Assembly (NCBI GenBank): GCA_016712505.1
Contig: JADJQY010000004.1
Coordinates: 725,623-789,622 of the forward strand
Source of the DNA: Candidatus Eiseniibacteriota bacterium
GTDB taxonomy: Bacteria > Eisenbacteria > RBG-16-71-46 > CAIMUX01
DNA: 64,000 nucleotides
Direction: 5' to 3'
Numbering within the stretch: position 1 is the first letter of the stretch; each line of letters opens with the position of its first letter. Below are positions 1-12,835 of this stretch, one piece after another. Made by a program: the position numbers and the translations under genes. Under the pieces are notes generated by a model, which worked only from the letters and a program-made list of their open reading frames with translations, was not told where the DNA came from and did not search any database.

Positions 1-2
1 GC

Positions 3-1097
3 CTCAACACCGCGCCCCAACGCGTGGTCGAGGGATCCGGCCCCGATCGCAACCTCGGCACCGCCGTGATCTGCGCCGGTGACGTCGATCTCGACGGCTA
101 CTCCGACGTGGTGGTCGGCGCCCCTGGCTCGGGCGCCAACGGCGAAGGGGTCGTTACACTCTACCGGGGCGGGCCGACCGGCACCGCGGGCAGCGGTTCC
201 TGGTCCCGCACCGGCGATGGCGGAACGGCCGGTGGCAGCTTCGGCTTCTCCCTCGGCGGCTGCGGCGATCTCGATGGCGACGGTTACAACGATGTCGCGG
301 TCGGCGATCCCGACTGGACCAACCCCTCGACCTACGAAGGCCGGGTCTACGTGTTCGGCGGCAATCAACACGATTCGAATGCCGGAGGCGCCGGCCGAAA
401 CCGAGCGTTGATCTCTTACCGCACCGACTTCTCCGCGCCGATCGCCCTGCGCGGTGTCTCCGATGCCACCGACAGCTTCCGCTTCATCCTGCAGGGTCGC
501 ACGCCCGCAGGCCGCGGGGATGTCCGGTTCGCCATGCAGGCGCTCCCCCACGGCCAGCCCTGGAACGTCATCGTGGAGCGCGGCCCCTGGGCCGACACCG
601 GCACGGTCCTGGCCTTTGACGGAAGCGCCACGGCGCTCGGAGGACTCGCCTCCGATCTCACCCCTGGGACGCGGTATCACTACCGCGTGCGCACCGAGTG
701 TGATTCGCCCTACTTCCCGCGCACGCCGTGGTTCTTCCCCCACGGCAACGCCTCGACCGAAGCCGATCTGCGCACCGGCTTCGACACCAGCGATGCCTCC
801 GAGAGCGGGTTGACCTCCACTCAGCTCTCCTTCGAAGGGGTCTTCCCCAATCCGGTGGTCGACGCAGCCCGAATCCGCTTCGCGCTCAGCGAGCCGGGAG
901 CGGTGAAGCTGACGCTCCACGATCTCCTCGGCCGCCGCGTGGCCGTGCTCGCCGACGGCACCTTCGCGGCCGGCGCCCAGTCGATCGAATGGAACGGCCG
1001 CGGCGTCGGCGGCCGCCGCCTCCTCTCCGGCGTCTACTTCGCCCGCCTCGAGGGGCTCGGCGAGCTGCGCCACGCGCGGATCGTGATCACGCGGTAG
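3..1097 (+). CDS. FG-GAP repeat secreted protein, 5' partial, with FlgD-like C-terminal domain
   Basis: The reading frame is open to the left edge of the window, so the gene starts upstream; the first internal start is a GTG at 24. Two FG-GAP/integrin-like calcium-binding repeats are visible near the visible N-terminus, with cores DVDLDGYSDVVVGAP and CGDLDGDGYNDVAVGDP. A fibronectin-like middle part follows. The last 85 or so residues form a FlgD-type Ig-like domain with PNPVVDAARIRFAL, GRRVAVLADG and SGVYFARLEG. Domains of this kind end many secreted proteins of the FCB group and act as sorting or attachment modules in type IX-like secretion. The protein is therefore probably exported and surface-associated. 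Its ligand is unknown. It ends 89 bp before the convergent nitrate operon, with a hairpin between them. Confidence 0.85.
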   Translation, partial: LNTAPQRVVEGSGPDRNLGTAVICAGDVDLDGYSDVVVGAPGSGANGEGVVTLYRGGPTGTAGSGSWSRTGDGGTAGGSFGFSLGGCGDLDGDGYNDVAVGDPDWTNPSTYEGRVYVFGGNQHDSNAGGAGRNRALISYRTDFSAPIALRGVSDATDSFRFILQGRTPAGRGDVRFAMQALPHGQPWNVIVERGPWADTGTVLAFDGSATALGGLASDLTPGTRYHYRVRTECDSPYFPRTPWFFPHGNASTEADLRTGFDTSDASESGLTSTQLSFEGVFPNPVVDAARIRFALSEPGAVKLTLHDLLGRRVAVLADGTFAAGAQSIEWNGRGVGGRRLLSGVYFARLEGLGELRHARIVITR

Positions 1098-1130
1098 CCG
1101 CCACAGCCCGCTCAAAGCTGAATGCGGCGG

Positions 1131-1162
1131 CGGCCGCGGGGGTAGCTCGTCCCCCGCGGCCG
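1131..1162. terminator. Perfect 12-bp hairpin between convergent genes
   Basis: CGGCCGCGGGGG at 1131-1142 and its exact complement at 1151-1162 enclose an 8-base loop. The hairpin lies between the stop codons of the FG-GAP gene (1097) and the last nitrate-operon gene (1186), so it can serve as a two-way terminator. There is no strong U tract on either side, so its efficiency is uncertain. Confidence 0.65.
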
Positions 1163-1185
1163 TCGTGCCGTTTCAGCCCCGCGGC

Positions 1186-2508
1186 TCAGTGTTTGGTATC
1201 GAACTCGTGCTGCAGCTGCGGGGTCGCCCGATGCATGATGTGGATCACCACCCAGTGGAGCCAGATCAGACTCGCGCCGGTGACCAGGAACAAAATCGCA
1301 AAGGTGGTCTGGGGCACTCCGGTGAACTTGTACGCGTAAGCGAACATCGGCGGCAGGAAGAACCCTCCGAGCGCCCCCAGGAGCCCAACCAGCCCACCGA
1401 CCGCCCCGACGTCGCGCGGGAAGTACTCCGGAATGTACTTGTAGACCGCAGCCTTGCCGATCCCCATGGCGCAGCCGACGACCACGATCAGGGTGGTGAA
1501 AAGCCACGGGTTCATGACGAATCGCGCCACGTTCAACTCTCCGCCTGGGGACACCCGCTCGGGTACGTAGAGCACGATGTGGCCGTTCGGCGCCGAGAGC
1601 AGGGCAAGCGCGAACAGCATGCTGCCGAACACCCAGTACATGATTCTGCGGGCGCCGATGCGATCGGAGAGCCACCCCCCCAGGGGCCTCAAGAGACTCG
1701 CCGGAAAGATGAACAGGGTAGTCAAGAGCGCCGCCTGCTGGAGCGGCAGCCCGAACACGTCCATGTAGTACTTCGGCAGCCAGACCGAAAGCGCCACGTA
1801 CGCTCCAAAGACGACGACATAGTACAGACTGAAGCGCCAGACCCGCACCTCGGCGAGGGGGCGAAGTAGCTCCCGCAGGCTACGCCCCGCGCCCGGAGTG
1901 TGATCGTGGCGGGGACTGATCACCCAGATCGCCACCGCCATGGCCAGGCAGGAGATGCCGTAGAGAAACGGCACGAAGCGCCACCCGCCCGGCACCACAC
2001 CACCCATCAGCCCCGCCACCGGAACCAGGGTGATCAGGGTTGGCCCGATCAACTTCGTCACCGAGGCACCGACATTTCCAGCGCCAAACACTCCGAGAGC
2101 GAAACCTTGCCGATCCCGCGGGAACCAGGCCGAATTCCAGGCGATCCCGACCGAGAAGGCATTTCCCGCCATCCCCACGAGGAAGGCGCAGACCATGAGT
2201 TGGGTGAAACTCTGCGCCCCCGCGACCATGAAGCACGGAATCGCGGTCAGCCCGACCAGCCCACTGAGCAACTTCCGACCTCCGAAGCGGTCGGTCCACA
2301 GCCCGAAGGTGAGTCGCCAGATCGAACCATTCAAGATCGCGATCGCGGTCAGCCAGCCGAACTGGACGTCGGTCAGCCCGAATTCCTTCCGGATCGGGAT
2401 GCCGAGTACGCCGAACATCAGCCAGACCGCGAACATCAGCGTAAATGCGAGCGTCGACAGGGTCAGAATCGTGTTGCGCTGGGCCGGCGTCGCCTCGTGA
2501 CTCACCAT
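1186..2508 (-). CDS. narK: NarK-family nitrate/nitrite transporter, type 1-like
   Basis: This 440-residue major facilitator protein has about 12 membrane segments. It is last in the nar operon. The nitrate/nitrite porter signature is clear in the region around residues 112-150, including FGAGNVGASVTKLI, the Gly-rich helix that lines the anion path. Arginines expected to bind the anion are present in SIWRLTFGLW and LRPLGGWLSD. Because NarG here has no export signal, nitrate must be carried to the cytoplasmic active site, and NarK proteins do this by proton symport or nitrate/nitrite exchange. The sequence resembles the NarK1 type more than its neighbour does; that split is inferred. ATG start with upstream GGAGGGGAGGA-like purines. 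Confidence 0.9.
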   Translation of the reverse strand: MVSHEATPAQRNTILTLSTLAFTLMFAVWLMFGVLGIPIRKEFGLTDVQFGWLTAIAILNGSIWRLTFGLWTDRFGGRKLLSGLVGLTAIPCFMVAGAQSFTQLMVCAFLVGMAGNAFSVGIAWNSAWFPRDRQGFALGVFGAGNVGASVTKLIGPTLITLVPVAGLMGGVVPGGWRFVPFLYGISCLAMAVAIWVISPRHDHTPGAGRSLRELLRPLAEVRVWRFSLYYVVVFGAYVALSVWLPKYYMDVFGLPLQQAALLTTLFIFPASLLRPLGGWLSDRIGARRIMYWVFGSMLFALALLSAPNGHIVLYVPERVSPGGELNVARFVMNPWLFTTLIVVVGCAMGIGKAAVYKYIPEYFPRDVGAVGGLVGLLGALGGFFLPPMFAYAYKFTGVPQTTFAILFLVTGASLIWLHWVVIHIMHRATPQLQHEFDTKH

Positions 2509-2553
2509 ATCCTCCCCTCCTCCCGGCGTGTTACCCCTCGCCTCGGCGCCCGA

Positions 2554-3915
2554 CTAGCACGGCGCCTCGGCGCCGGGCCGGTCGTAGAACCACCAGGTCA
2601 GCCCCAGACAGGTCAGGTAGAAGACGAGGAACTGGACTAGCGCGGTCTGGGGCGCACCGGCTTTGATCGCGTTCCCGAAGACGATCGGGATGATGAAGCC
2701 GCCGTACGCCCCGATGGCCGAACTGAAGCCCAAGATGGCGCTCGCCTCCCGGGTTGCGCCTAGTCGCGCCGACTCCTCGCTTCCACCTCGCAGCGCGGCC
2801 TCGCGCATCTTCAGGTTGAGGAAGATCACCGGGATCATCTTGAAGGTCGAAGCGTTGCCCACTCCGGTGGTGATGAACAGGAGCAGAAACATGCTGAAGA
2901 ACCCGGCGAAGGAGTGCGCGGCGAGGAAGTAGAGCACGCCGCCAACCGCCGCGATCATGGCGACGAAGTTCCAGAGAGTCACCCTGGCGCCGCCGAATCG
3001 ATCCGCCAGGACTCCTCCGATCGGTCGAGCCAGAGCGCCCACCAGCGGCCCCAGGAACGCGAACTGGAGGGGATCGACCTGAGTGAAGATCGTCTTGATT
3101 AGTTTCGGAAAGGCGGCCGAGTATCCAATGAACGATCCGAATGTCCCCAGATAGAGCCAGCACATGATCCAGTTGTGCTTGCGGCCGAACACCACCGCCT
3201 GATCACGGAACGAAGCACGCGCCACATCCAGATTGTTCATGCCGAAGAATGCCGCCACGGTCACGACCACGATCATCGGCACCCAGACCAGGCCGGCATT
3301 TTGCAGCCAGAGCGACTTGCCCCCGGCCGTCACCTGAGCCTCGCCGCCGAGCACGCCGAAGAGCGGCATCGCGATCACGATCGGAACGAGGAACTGCATC
3401 ACGCTGACCCCGAGATTTCCCAGACCGGCATTCAGGCCAAGCGCCGTTCCCTTCAGCCGCTTGGGAAAGAACGGGTTGATGTTCGCCATGCTGGAGGCGA
3501 AGTTCGCCCCCCCGAAGCCGCAGAGCAAGGCGAGCACGACAAACGTACCGTAGTTGGTTTCCGGATTGCGTACCGCCGCTGCGATTCCCAGGACCGGGAT
3601 CAAGAGCGACGCCGTGCTCAGCACGGTCCAGTTGCGCCCCCCGAAGATCGGCACCGTGAAGGAGTACGCGATGCGCATCGTTGCGCCAGTCAGAGCAGGC
3701 AGGGCAGTGAGCCAGAACTCTTGCTGCTCCGTGAACTGGAATCCGATGACCTTGAGCTTCACCACCACCACGCTCCAGACCATCCAGACCGCGAAGGCGA
3801 GGAGCAGCGCCGGAATCGAAATCCAGAGATTTCGATTGGCAACCTGCTTTCCGCCCCGCTCCCAGAACTCGGTCTCCTCCGGCCGCCAGTCCCCGATCCG
3901 AACCCCGCTCATCAC
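2554..3915 (-). CDS. narK: NarK-family nitrate/nitrite transporter, NarK2/E. coli NarK-like
   Basis: This 453-residue MFS protein has the N-terminal layout of E. coli NarK: a WRPEETEFWE segment, then NRNLWISIPALLLAF at the start of helix 1. The porter signature LNAGLGNLGVSVMQFL is intact. Arginines suited to anion binding are in GATMRIAYSF and ARPIGGVLADRFGG. The likely role is nitrate/nitrite antiport, which would export the nitrite made by NarGHI. Its ATG overlaps the stop of the upstream cytochrome c gene in an ATGA, so the two are translationally coupled. Paracoccus fuses NarK1 and NarK2 in one chain, while Thermus has separate genes; here they are separate with a 45-bp gap. Confidence 0.9.
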   Translation of the reverse strand: MMSGVRIGDWRPEETEFWERGGKQVANRNLWISIPALLLAFAVWMVWSVVVVKLKVIGFQFTEQQEFWLTALPALTGATMRIAYSFTVPIFGGRNWTVLSTASLLIPVLGIAAAVRNPETNYGTFVVLALLCGFGGANFASSMANINPFFPKRLKGTALGLNAGLGNLGVSVMQFLVPIVIAMPLFGVLGGEAQVTAGGKSLWLQNAGLVWVPMIVVVTVAAFFGMNNLDVARASFRDQAVVFGRKHNWIMCWLYLGTFGSFIGYSAAFPKLIKTIFTQVDPLQFAFLGPLVGALARPIGGVLADRFGGARVTLWNFVAMIAAVGGVLYFLAAHSFAGFFSMFLLLFITTGVGNASTFKMIPVIFLNLKMREAALRGGSEESARLGATREASAILGFSSAIGAYGGFIIPIVFGNAIKAGAPQTALVQFLVFYLTCLGLTWWFYDRPGAEAPC

Positions 3916-4595
3916 TTCCCCCTCGTGGTGGTCTCGCCATCCTCCGGACGACGCGCCAAGATCTCGAAGCCATCGAGCAGGTGCTTCAGACCCCAGAGTC
4001 CAAGCACCGTTGCCGCGAAGGTCAGAACGATCTGCCAGGCATACCGACCGAGGTTGTGCCGGAAGAGGCGAATCGGGTCTCCATCCGAGTCGATCAGCGG
4101 GTGCGTTCCGTCCCGATACTCCTCCGCATCCTCGATCCCGTCCGCATCCAGATCGCTACCGGCGGGCAGCGCGCCGGCCAACTCCTGGGGCGCAAGCCGC
4201 AGCTCCAGGATCCGAGCCTTGCCCACCACGTTCAGAATGTGGTTCCCGAATGCATTCAAGATCGGGCTCTCCACCCCCGCGCCCGGTTGCAGAGCCGCGC
4301 GGGCCCGTCCGAGCTGCTCCAGTTCGGAAGGACTGAGACGACCGATCTGTCCCAGTCCGGTCCCCTCCGGACCGTCCGCGCTGGTGTGGCAGTAGGCGCA
4401 GTTCACCGCGCGACCGGTGTTCAGGACCAGCGATCGCTGGTACTCCGGGTGGGCCGCCGCCGTCCGGGACAAGAGCAGGGCAAGCATCACCCCAACCGCC
4501 GCTCCCAGCTCGCCGCCGACCCGTTTCCTTCCAACCCACACCTTTCGCGGCCGGTCATCCCGCCGCCCCGACGACCATTCCGAGATCCTGTGCAT
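3912..4595 (-). CDS. Membrane-anchored monoheme cytochrome c of the nar operon
   Basis: The 227-residue product has a hydrophobic export segment at about residues 30-47, one heme site CAYCH at about residue 68, an acidic calcium-binding stretch of the thrombospondin type-3 kind (DLDADGIEDAEEYRDGTHP) and one C-terminal membrane helix before a charged tail. It should sit on the outer face of the membrane, held by the C-terminus. The mature part has no methionine, so the distal heme ligand is probably histidine; GNHILN is a candidate. It lies 4 bp after the cytochrome b gene and overlaps narK, so it looks like the cytochrome c subunit of a bc-type complex made with cytochrome b and the fused Rieske domain. 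That role is inferred. Confidence 0.8.
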   Translation of the reverse strand: MHRISEWSSGRRDDRPRKVWVGRKRVGGELGAAVGVMLALLLSRTAAAHPEYQRSLVLNTGRAVNCAYCHTSADGPEGTGLGQIGRLSPSELEQLGRARAALQPGAGVESPILNAFGNHILNVVGKARILELRLAPQELAGALPAGSDLDADGIEDAEEYRDGTHPLIDSDGDPIRLFRHNLGRYAWQIVLTFAATVLGLWGLKHLLDGFEILARRPEDGETTTRGK

Positions 4596-4599
4596 GCTC

Positions 4600-5700
4600 T
4601 CAGTCCTTGAAGAGGTGATAGACCTGCTCGCCGAAGACGGTCATGACGACGAGGTAGAGCGCGGCCAAAAGGGCCAGGAGACGCAGGGTTCGCCGGTTGG
4701 TATCGCGGAAGATCCACGGGGCGCCGATCAGGACGCCACCGAGCACTCCCTGCGCCAGCAGCACGACCCAGAACGGCAGCAGTTCCAGCGGGTAGTAGAC
4801 CCAGAAGAAGTACCACTCCGGCTTGATACCGTCCGGAGTCGAGCCGTTGGGATTGAACGGCTCGAACAGTGGATAGGTAAAGAGCGACTCGAACGGGAGG
4901 CAGGTGCCGAGCAGGAAGAGCACCATGAAGGCCAGCCCCCAGAGCTGCAGGTCCTTGAGGAAGAAGGTCGGGAAGAACTTCTCCTTTCGCCGTGGCGTCT
5001 CGTCCACGCCCGCGCTCATTCCGTGCAGCTGAACCGAGAGCAGATGGAGCCCCAAGATGCCCGCCATGGTCAGCGGCAAGAGGATGACGTGCAGGGAGAA
5101 GAAGCGGCTCAGGGTCGCCTGTCCCACGGTCGCCTCTCCCTGAATGGTCTCGCGGATCAGGCGGGGCCACTCCGCCAGCGCCCCCGGAAGGTAGGCACCC
5201 AACTCTTCGATGGTCTGGAGTCCGATCTTGGTCGCGTTGACCGCGATCTGATGCCAGGGAAGCAGGTAGCCCGAGAATCCGAAGGCCAGGGTCACGGCAA
5301 AGAGCAGTACCCCACTGACCCAGGTCAGCTCGCGCGGCTTGACGAACGCCTTCATGCCGAAGGTGGTCAGCAGATGCACGAAAACCGCGGCGATCATGAG
5401 CGAGGATGCCCAGGCGTGGGTATTGCGTACCAGCCCCCCACCCGGCACATGAAGCGTCAGGTGCTCCACCGACGCGTGGGCGTCGCTCACCGTCGGCTGG
5501 TAGTAGAAGAGCAACATCAGACCGGTCACGACCTGCACGATGAAGAAGAACAGCGCCAGTCCGCCCAGGTAGTAGGCCCAGGAAAGGCGGTGGATCGGCA
5601 CTTCCTTCTTCTGCACCATGGAGTCGAAGTTCATCTTCTCCACCGGAAGCCTTTCCCCGACCCAGGCCTCGACTCCTCTCGTTCCCTCGCTCGACTTCAT
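4600..5700 (-). CDS. Cytochrome b (b6-type with subunit IV part) of a bc complex
   Basis: The 366-residue protein covers the whole cytochrome b core. Heme ligands are His95 and His109 in helix B (13 residues between) and His204 and His219 in helix D (14 residues between, the b6-type spacing). The quinol-oxidation motif PEWY is at 294-297, followed by FFWVYYPLELLPF. I count seven likely membrane helices, as in b6 plus subunit IV joined in one chain. It lies between the NarI-Rieske fusion and a cytochrome c gene, so all three catalytic parts of a quinol:cytochrome c oxidoreductase are encoded together inside the nar operon. Haloarchaeal nar loci also carry Rieske and cytochrome b genes, but those lack a classical NarI. 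Confidence 0.92.
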   Translation of the reverse strand: MKSSEGTRGVEAWVGERLPVEKMNFDSMVQKKEVPIHRLSWAYYLGGLALFFFIVQVVTGLMLLFYYQPTVSDAHASVEHLTLHVPGGGLVRNTHAWASSLMIAAVFVHLLTTFGMKAFVKPRELTWVSGVLLFAVTLAFGFSGYLLPWHQIAVNATKIGLQTIEELGAYLPGALAEWPRLIRETIQGEATVGQATLSRFFSLHVILLPLTMAGILGLHLLSVQLHGMSAGVDETPRRKEKFFPTFFLKDLQLWGLAFMVLFLLGTCLPFESLFTYPLFEPFNPNGSTPDGIKPEWYFFWVYYPLELLPFWVVLLAQGVLGGVLIGAPWIFRDTNRRTLRLLALLAALYLVVMTVFGEQVYHLFKD

Positions 5701-5725
5701 CGCGTACTCCTGTTCTCGCCCGGCA

Positions 5726-7039
5726 TCACGCCACTGCGGGTCGAGTGATGTAGAGGGTGCAGGTGGCCAACAGCTGGGGGTCGGTGACCCCTCTCACATC
5801 TCCTCCGGGCGCCTTCGAGGTCACCACGCTGCCGCTGCCGTCGAGCAACGCCCACCCCAGCTCGGGTAGCGGCAGCTTGGCCGGAGCCCCGGCATTCGGC
5901 TGACCGGTCTTGACGTCGAAGTAGGACACGTGACAGGGGCAAAGGATTCGGCCGTCGGCATCGATGTCGCTCCCCACGGTGCATCCGAGGTGCGTGCACT
6001 TCGCCGAGCGCAGGATGGGCAGGCCGTCGGCCCCACGAAACGCCAGCCCCGGAGCCATGGCGTAGTCGATGAAGTACTTCCCTTTCTGCTCCGACAGCTC
6101 GGCGTAGGGCGCGACGAGGATCAGGGCGCTCCGTTCGCGCTCCAGCTCCAGTGCACGCTCTTCAGCCGTCTGCTGCAGCCGCACCAGCTTCTTCTGCAGA
6201 AGCTCGGTCTCGGCCTCTGGGTCGGGGGCCGGACCGCGAAAGTAGTTGGCCGCCTTCTCTGACACACCCAGCGCCAGCAATGCCCCCGCCCCTGCGACTC
6301 CCACCGATCCCTTGAGGAAGGCCCGTCGGCTGTCGGCCACCCGCAGCTGCTCCACCGCGTGGCGCTGCCGCCGCACGCCGGCCCAGTTCACCAGTTGCGG
6401 CGCTCGCCAGAGGTAGTCCAGGGGCACCGAAACGATGTGGACCAGACGGGTGAAGGGAAAGAGCAGGAGCAGCAGCCAGGCGCCGATCAAGTGCAGCTTG
6501 AACAGGATGGGAAAGTCGACCACGTAAGCGAGATCGGGCCGGAAGGTGACCAGTCCCCACAGATACGGCACCACCGTGCCCGTGGCCCACACCGCACCGT
6601 GCCCGATCCGGAGGGAACTCACCAGGCCTAGCCCTACTTGCGCGATCAGGAGGAGAACCACGATCAGATCCGCCGTCGTGGTCACCGCCTGAACGTGGCG
6701 CGACCGAATCCGCCGCACCAGGAGCAGGATCAAACCCACCAGGGAGAGCAGGGCGGCCGCCATTCCGCCGACCTCCACCAACAGTAGGATCGCGGGGACG
6801 CTCACCAGCGCCGCCCAGAAGCCGGGCAACAACAGGGTGAACAGGTGCCCCAGGAGCACGATCAGAATGCCGACGTGCCAGGCCCCCGATCCGAGCCGCA
6901 ACTGCCGCGACTCGAGGAACTGGGAGGATCGCGCCGAGAAGCTGAATCGATCCTGACGATAGCGCCACATCCCACCGGCAATCGCACCGATCAAGGCCGC
7001 GTAGGGCAGTCCAATCATGAGGAAGAGATCAAGCACCAC
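5726..7039 (-). CDS. narI: NarI-Rieske fusion: nitrate reductase gamma subunit plus 2Fe-2S domain
   Basis: Residues 1-225 are a full NarI with five membrane helices and all four heme b ligands (His55, His65, His183, His201; the spacings match E. coli NarI). The chain then continues with a twin-arginine motif SRRAFLKG at 237-244 and a hydrophobic helix to about 260. A charged, probably coiled-coil linker (275-305) leads to a Rieske domain with CTHLGC (Cys348, His350, Cys353) and CPCHVS (Cys367, Cys369, His370). NarI takes electrons from quinol to NarH; a Rieske protein takes them from quinol to cytochrome c. Joining both in one chain is unusual. GTG start, overlapping narJ by 11 bp; a later ATG at residue 8 is possible. 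Confidence 0.92.
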   Translation of the reverse strand: MVLDLFLMIGLPYAALIGAIAGGMWRYRQDRFSFSARSSQFLESRQLRLGSGAWHVGILIVLLGHLFTLLLPGFWAALVSVPAILLLVEVGGMAAALLSLVGLILLLVRRIRSRHVQAVTTTADLIVVLLLIAQVGLGLVSSLRIGHGAVWATGTVVPYLWGLVTFRPDLAYVVDFPILFKLHLIGAWLLLLLFPFTRLVHIVSVPLDYLWRAPQLVNWAGVRRQRHAVEQLRVADSRRAFLKGSVGVAGAGALLALGVSEKAANYFRGPAPDPEAETELLQKKLVRLQQTAEERALELERERSALILVAPYAELSEQKGKYFIDYAMAPGLAFRGADGLPILRSAKCTHLGCTVGSDIDADGRILCPCHVSYFDVKTGQPNAGAPAKLPLPELGWALLDGSGSVVTSKAPGGDVRGVTDPQLLATCTLYITRPAVA

Positions 7040-7700
7040 CCACCTCCGTCACTCCGCAACCGCTCCCGGCCAGGGCGCAGCCCGACGGTTCCCTCGCATC
7101 GACCGGGAGCGGCGCCGCCCCCACTCCCGGAAACCACGCCTCGAGCACCGCCTCGACCAGTGCCAACAACTCCCCGTAGTCATGTCCGCCCGGGAGCGTC
7201 GCACGCATGCGCCCAATCGCCCCCAGCAGACAGAAATGGACCAGTTCCCGCGCCTCCTCCGGATCACTTCCCGCGAGGAACCGGAGCATCGGACCGAGGT
7301 GATCCGGTAACTCTGCTCCCCAATCGAAGCTCCGCTCTTGCATGCGACCGCGCAGCGCGGCCAAGAACGCTGCCCGCTTGAAGTTCTCCTCACCGAAGAG
7401 ATGGGCACTCACATAGGGCACGCAGACCGCACCCAGCTCGAAGGTCGCGATGTAGCTCTCTTCTCGCTCCGCGGTCGCTCGGCCAGCGACCTGCCCTCGA
7501 ACCTCACGCATCCGCACGGTGAGCGCGTCACTCCCCATATCCACCACCGCAGCTTCCGCCCGGTCCCAAGCCAGTGGATCGATCGCCGTCGGGTACTCGA
7601 ACAGGTAGGAGAGCCCGGAGAGCACCGCCGCCGCGCCCGCCCGATCGGAACTCACTTCGTCCCCCCCCTCCGGATCGCCGTTGATCGGCCCGCGGTTCAT
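7029..7700 (-). CDS. narJ: Nitrate reductase molybdenum cofactor assembly chaperone NarJ
   Basis: The 223-residue protein is a TorD/NarJ-type helical chaperone. Recognisable parts are LSYLFEYPT near residue 30, the segment around ESYIATFELG near 80, and ELPDHLGPMLRFLA near 130, which corresponds to the conserved LPDHLP region of NarJ. NarJ binds apo-NarG, directs cofactor insertion and is not part of the mature enzyme. Its ATG overlaps the narH stop (ATGA) and its end overlaps narI-Rieske by 11 bp, so it is coupled on both sides. The order narG-H-J-I is the standard one. Confidence 0.9.
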   Translation of the reverse strand: MNRGPINGDPEGGDEVSSDRAGAAAVLSGLSYLFEYPTAIDPLAWDRAEAAVVDMGSDALTVRMREVRGQVAGRATAEREESYIATFELGAVCVPYVSAHLFGEENFKRAAFLAALRGRMQERSFDWGAELPDHLGPMLRFLAGSDPEEARELVHFCLLGAIGRMRATLPGGHDYGELLALVEAVLEAWFPGVGAAPLPVDAREPSGCALAGSGCGVTEVGGA

Positions 7701-9204
7701 CCCGACCTCCGTCCGCTCCGCCGCACCTCACCCTCGTACGGCCCGTACCCGGTGCAGCCCTTGCACAGCTCGGGACTGCAGGCCGGCTCCAGCGCTTCCT
7801 CCCGTTGCAGGGGCGGCAGAACGTACCGCTCGTACTGAGTCGGGAGCGCCGTCATGGCGTAGATCGCTTCGGCCTCGTCTGGCGTCATCGCCGCTTCCCG
7901 GAGAACCCGCTGGACCTGGTCAGGATCGAGATCCTTCACCCCCTGCCACCGCTTGTACCAGCGCACTGCCATGAGCTTGCGCAGCGCTGCCTCGACCACT
8001 TCGGTGTTCCCCGCGCCGAACAACGCAGCCAGGTACTTGATCGGAAGCCGGGCCTGCTCCAGACCGGCGAACAGTCCCTCGGCGCGATGGGCGTAGATCC
8101 CCTGCGCCGCCTGACCCATGACCGGAAGCAGCGGTGGCACATAGAACAGCATCGGCATGGTGCGATACTCGACGTGCAGCGGCAGAGCCAGCTTCCACTC
8201 CATGACGTACTTCCAGACCGGCGAGTTCTGCGCCGCCTCGATGAACTCCTCGCTGATCCCATTGGCTCGCGCCCCGGCCAGAACCTGTGGATCCCGCGGG
8301 TCGAGCAGTGCGGTGCGCTGCGACTCGACCAAGGCCCGCTCCGGCACCTTCATCGCGGCAGGCACCCTCTCGGCGTCGTAGAACAGGACTCCCAGGTAAC
8401 GGATGCGGCCCACGCAGGAGTGGAAGCAGGCTGGCGGTTGCCCGGTCTCGAGTCGGGGAAAGCAGAGGATGCACTTCTCCGACTTTCCGGTCTTCCAGTT
8501 GTAATAGATTTTCTTGTACGGGCAGGCGCTGACGCAGGCACGCCAGCCCCGGCACTTCTCCTGGTTGATCAGGACGATGCCGTCTTCGCCCCGCTTGGAG
8601 ATCGCGCCCGAGGGGCAGGCCGCAACGCAACTCGGGTTGGCGCAGTGGTTGCAGATGCGGGGCAGGTAGAACATGGTCAGGCGTTCGATCTCGAACAACT
8701 GCTCCCGCTCTTCCGGGGTCAAGGCATCGAGATTGAGGTCTTTCTCCGCGTAGAGGGGTGAGCCCGAGAGGTCATCGTCCCAGTTTGGACCCGACTGAAT
8801 GTCGATCGGCTCCCCGGTGATCTGGGACAACGGCATCGCGGTCGGTTGGTCGTCTCCCAGCGGTGCGTTGAAAAGGTTCTGATAGTCGTAGGTCCAAGGT
8901 TCGTAGTAGTCCTCGAGAGTCGGCTGATTCGGGTTGTAGAACAGCTTGAGGAACAGGTCGGCCTTGCCCTGCGACCTGAGCTTCAGGTCACCGGTTCCGT
9001 CCCACCGCCAACCTCCCTGGAAGTTGAGCTGGTCCTCCCAGCGATGCGGATATCCCGTCCCGGGTTTGGTCTCCACGTTGTTCCACCACATGTAGTCCGC
9101 GCCCGGACGATCGGTCCACACGTTCTTGCAGGCCACGCTGCAGGTGTGACACCCAATGCACTTGTCCAGGTGGAACACCATCGCGACATGCGCGCGCACA
9201 TCCA

Positions 9205-9205
<1 letters not shown>
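7697..9205 (-). CDS. narH: Respiratory nitrate reductase beta subunit NarH
   Basis: The 502-residue iron-sulfur subunit carries electrons from NarI to NarG. Four cysteine groups are complete: CIGCHTCSVAC at 16-26, CNHCANPSCVAACP, CRGWRACVSACPYKK, and CILCFPRLE with a later CFHSC. The Trp in place of a Cys in CRGWRAC is the mark of the 3Fe-4S centre of NarH. The N-terminus follows the NarH pattern, with KNVWTDRPG and NNVETKPGTGYP. The product is cytoplasmic and bound to NarI. Its ATG shares one base with the narG TGA (TGATG), so translation is coupled. Length matches the family. Confidence 0.97.
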
Positions 9206-12834
<3,629 letters not shown>

Positions 12835-12835
12835 G

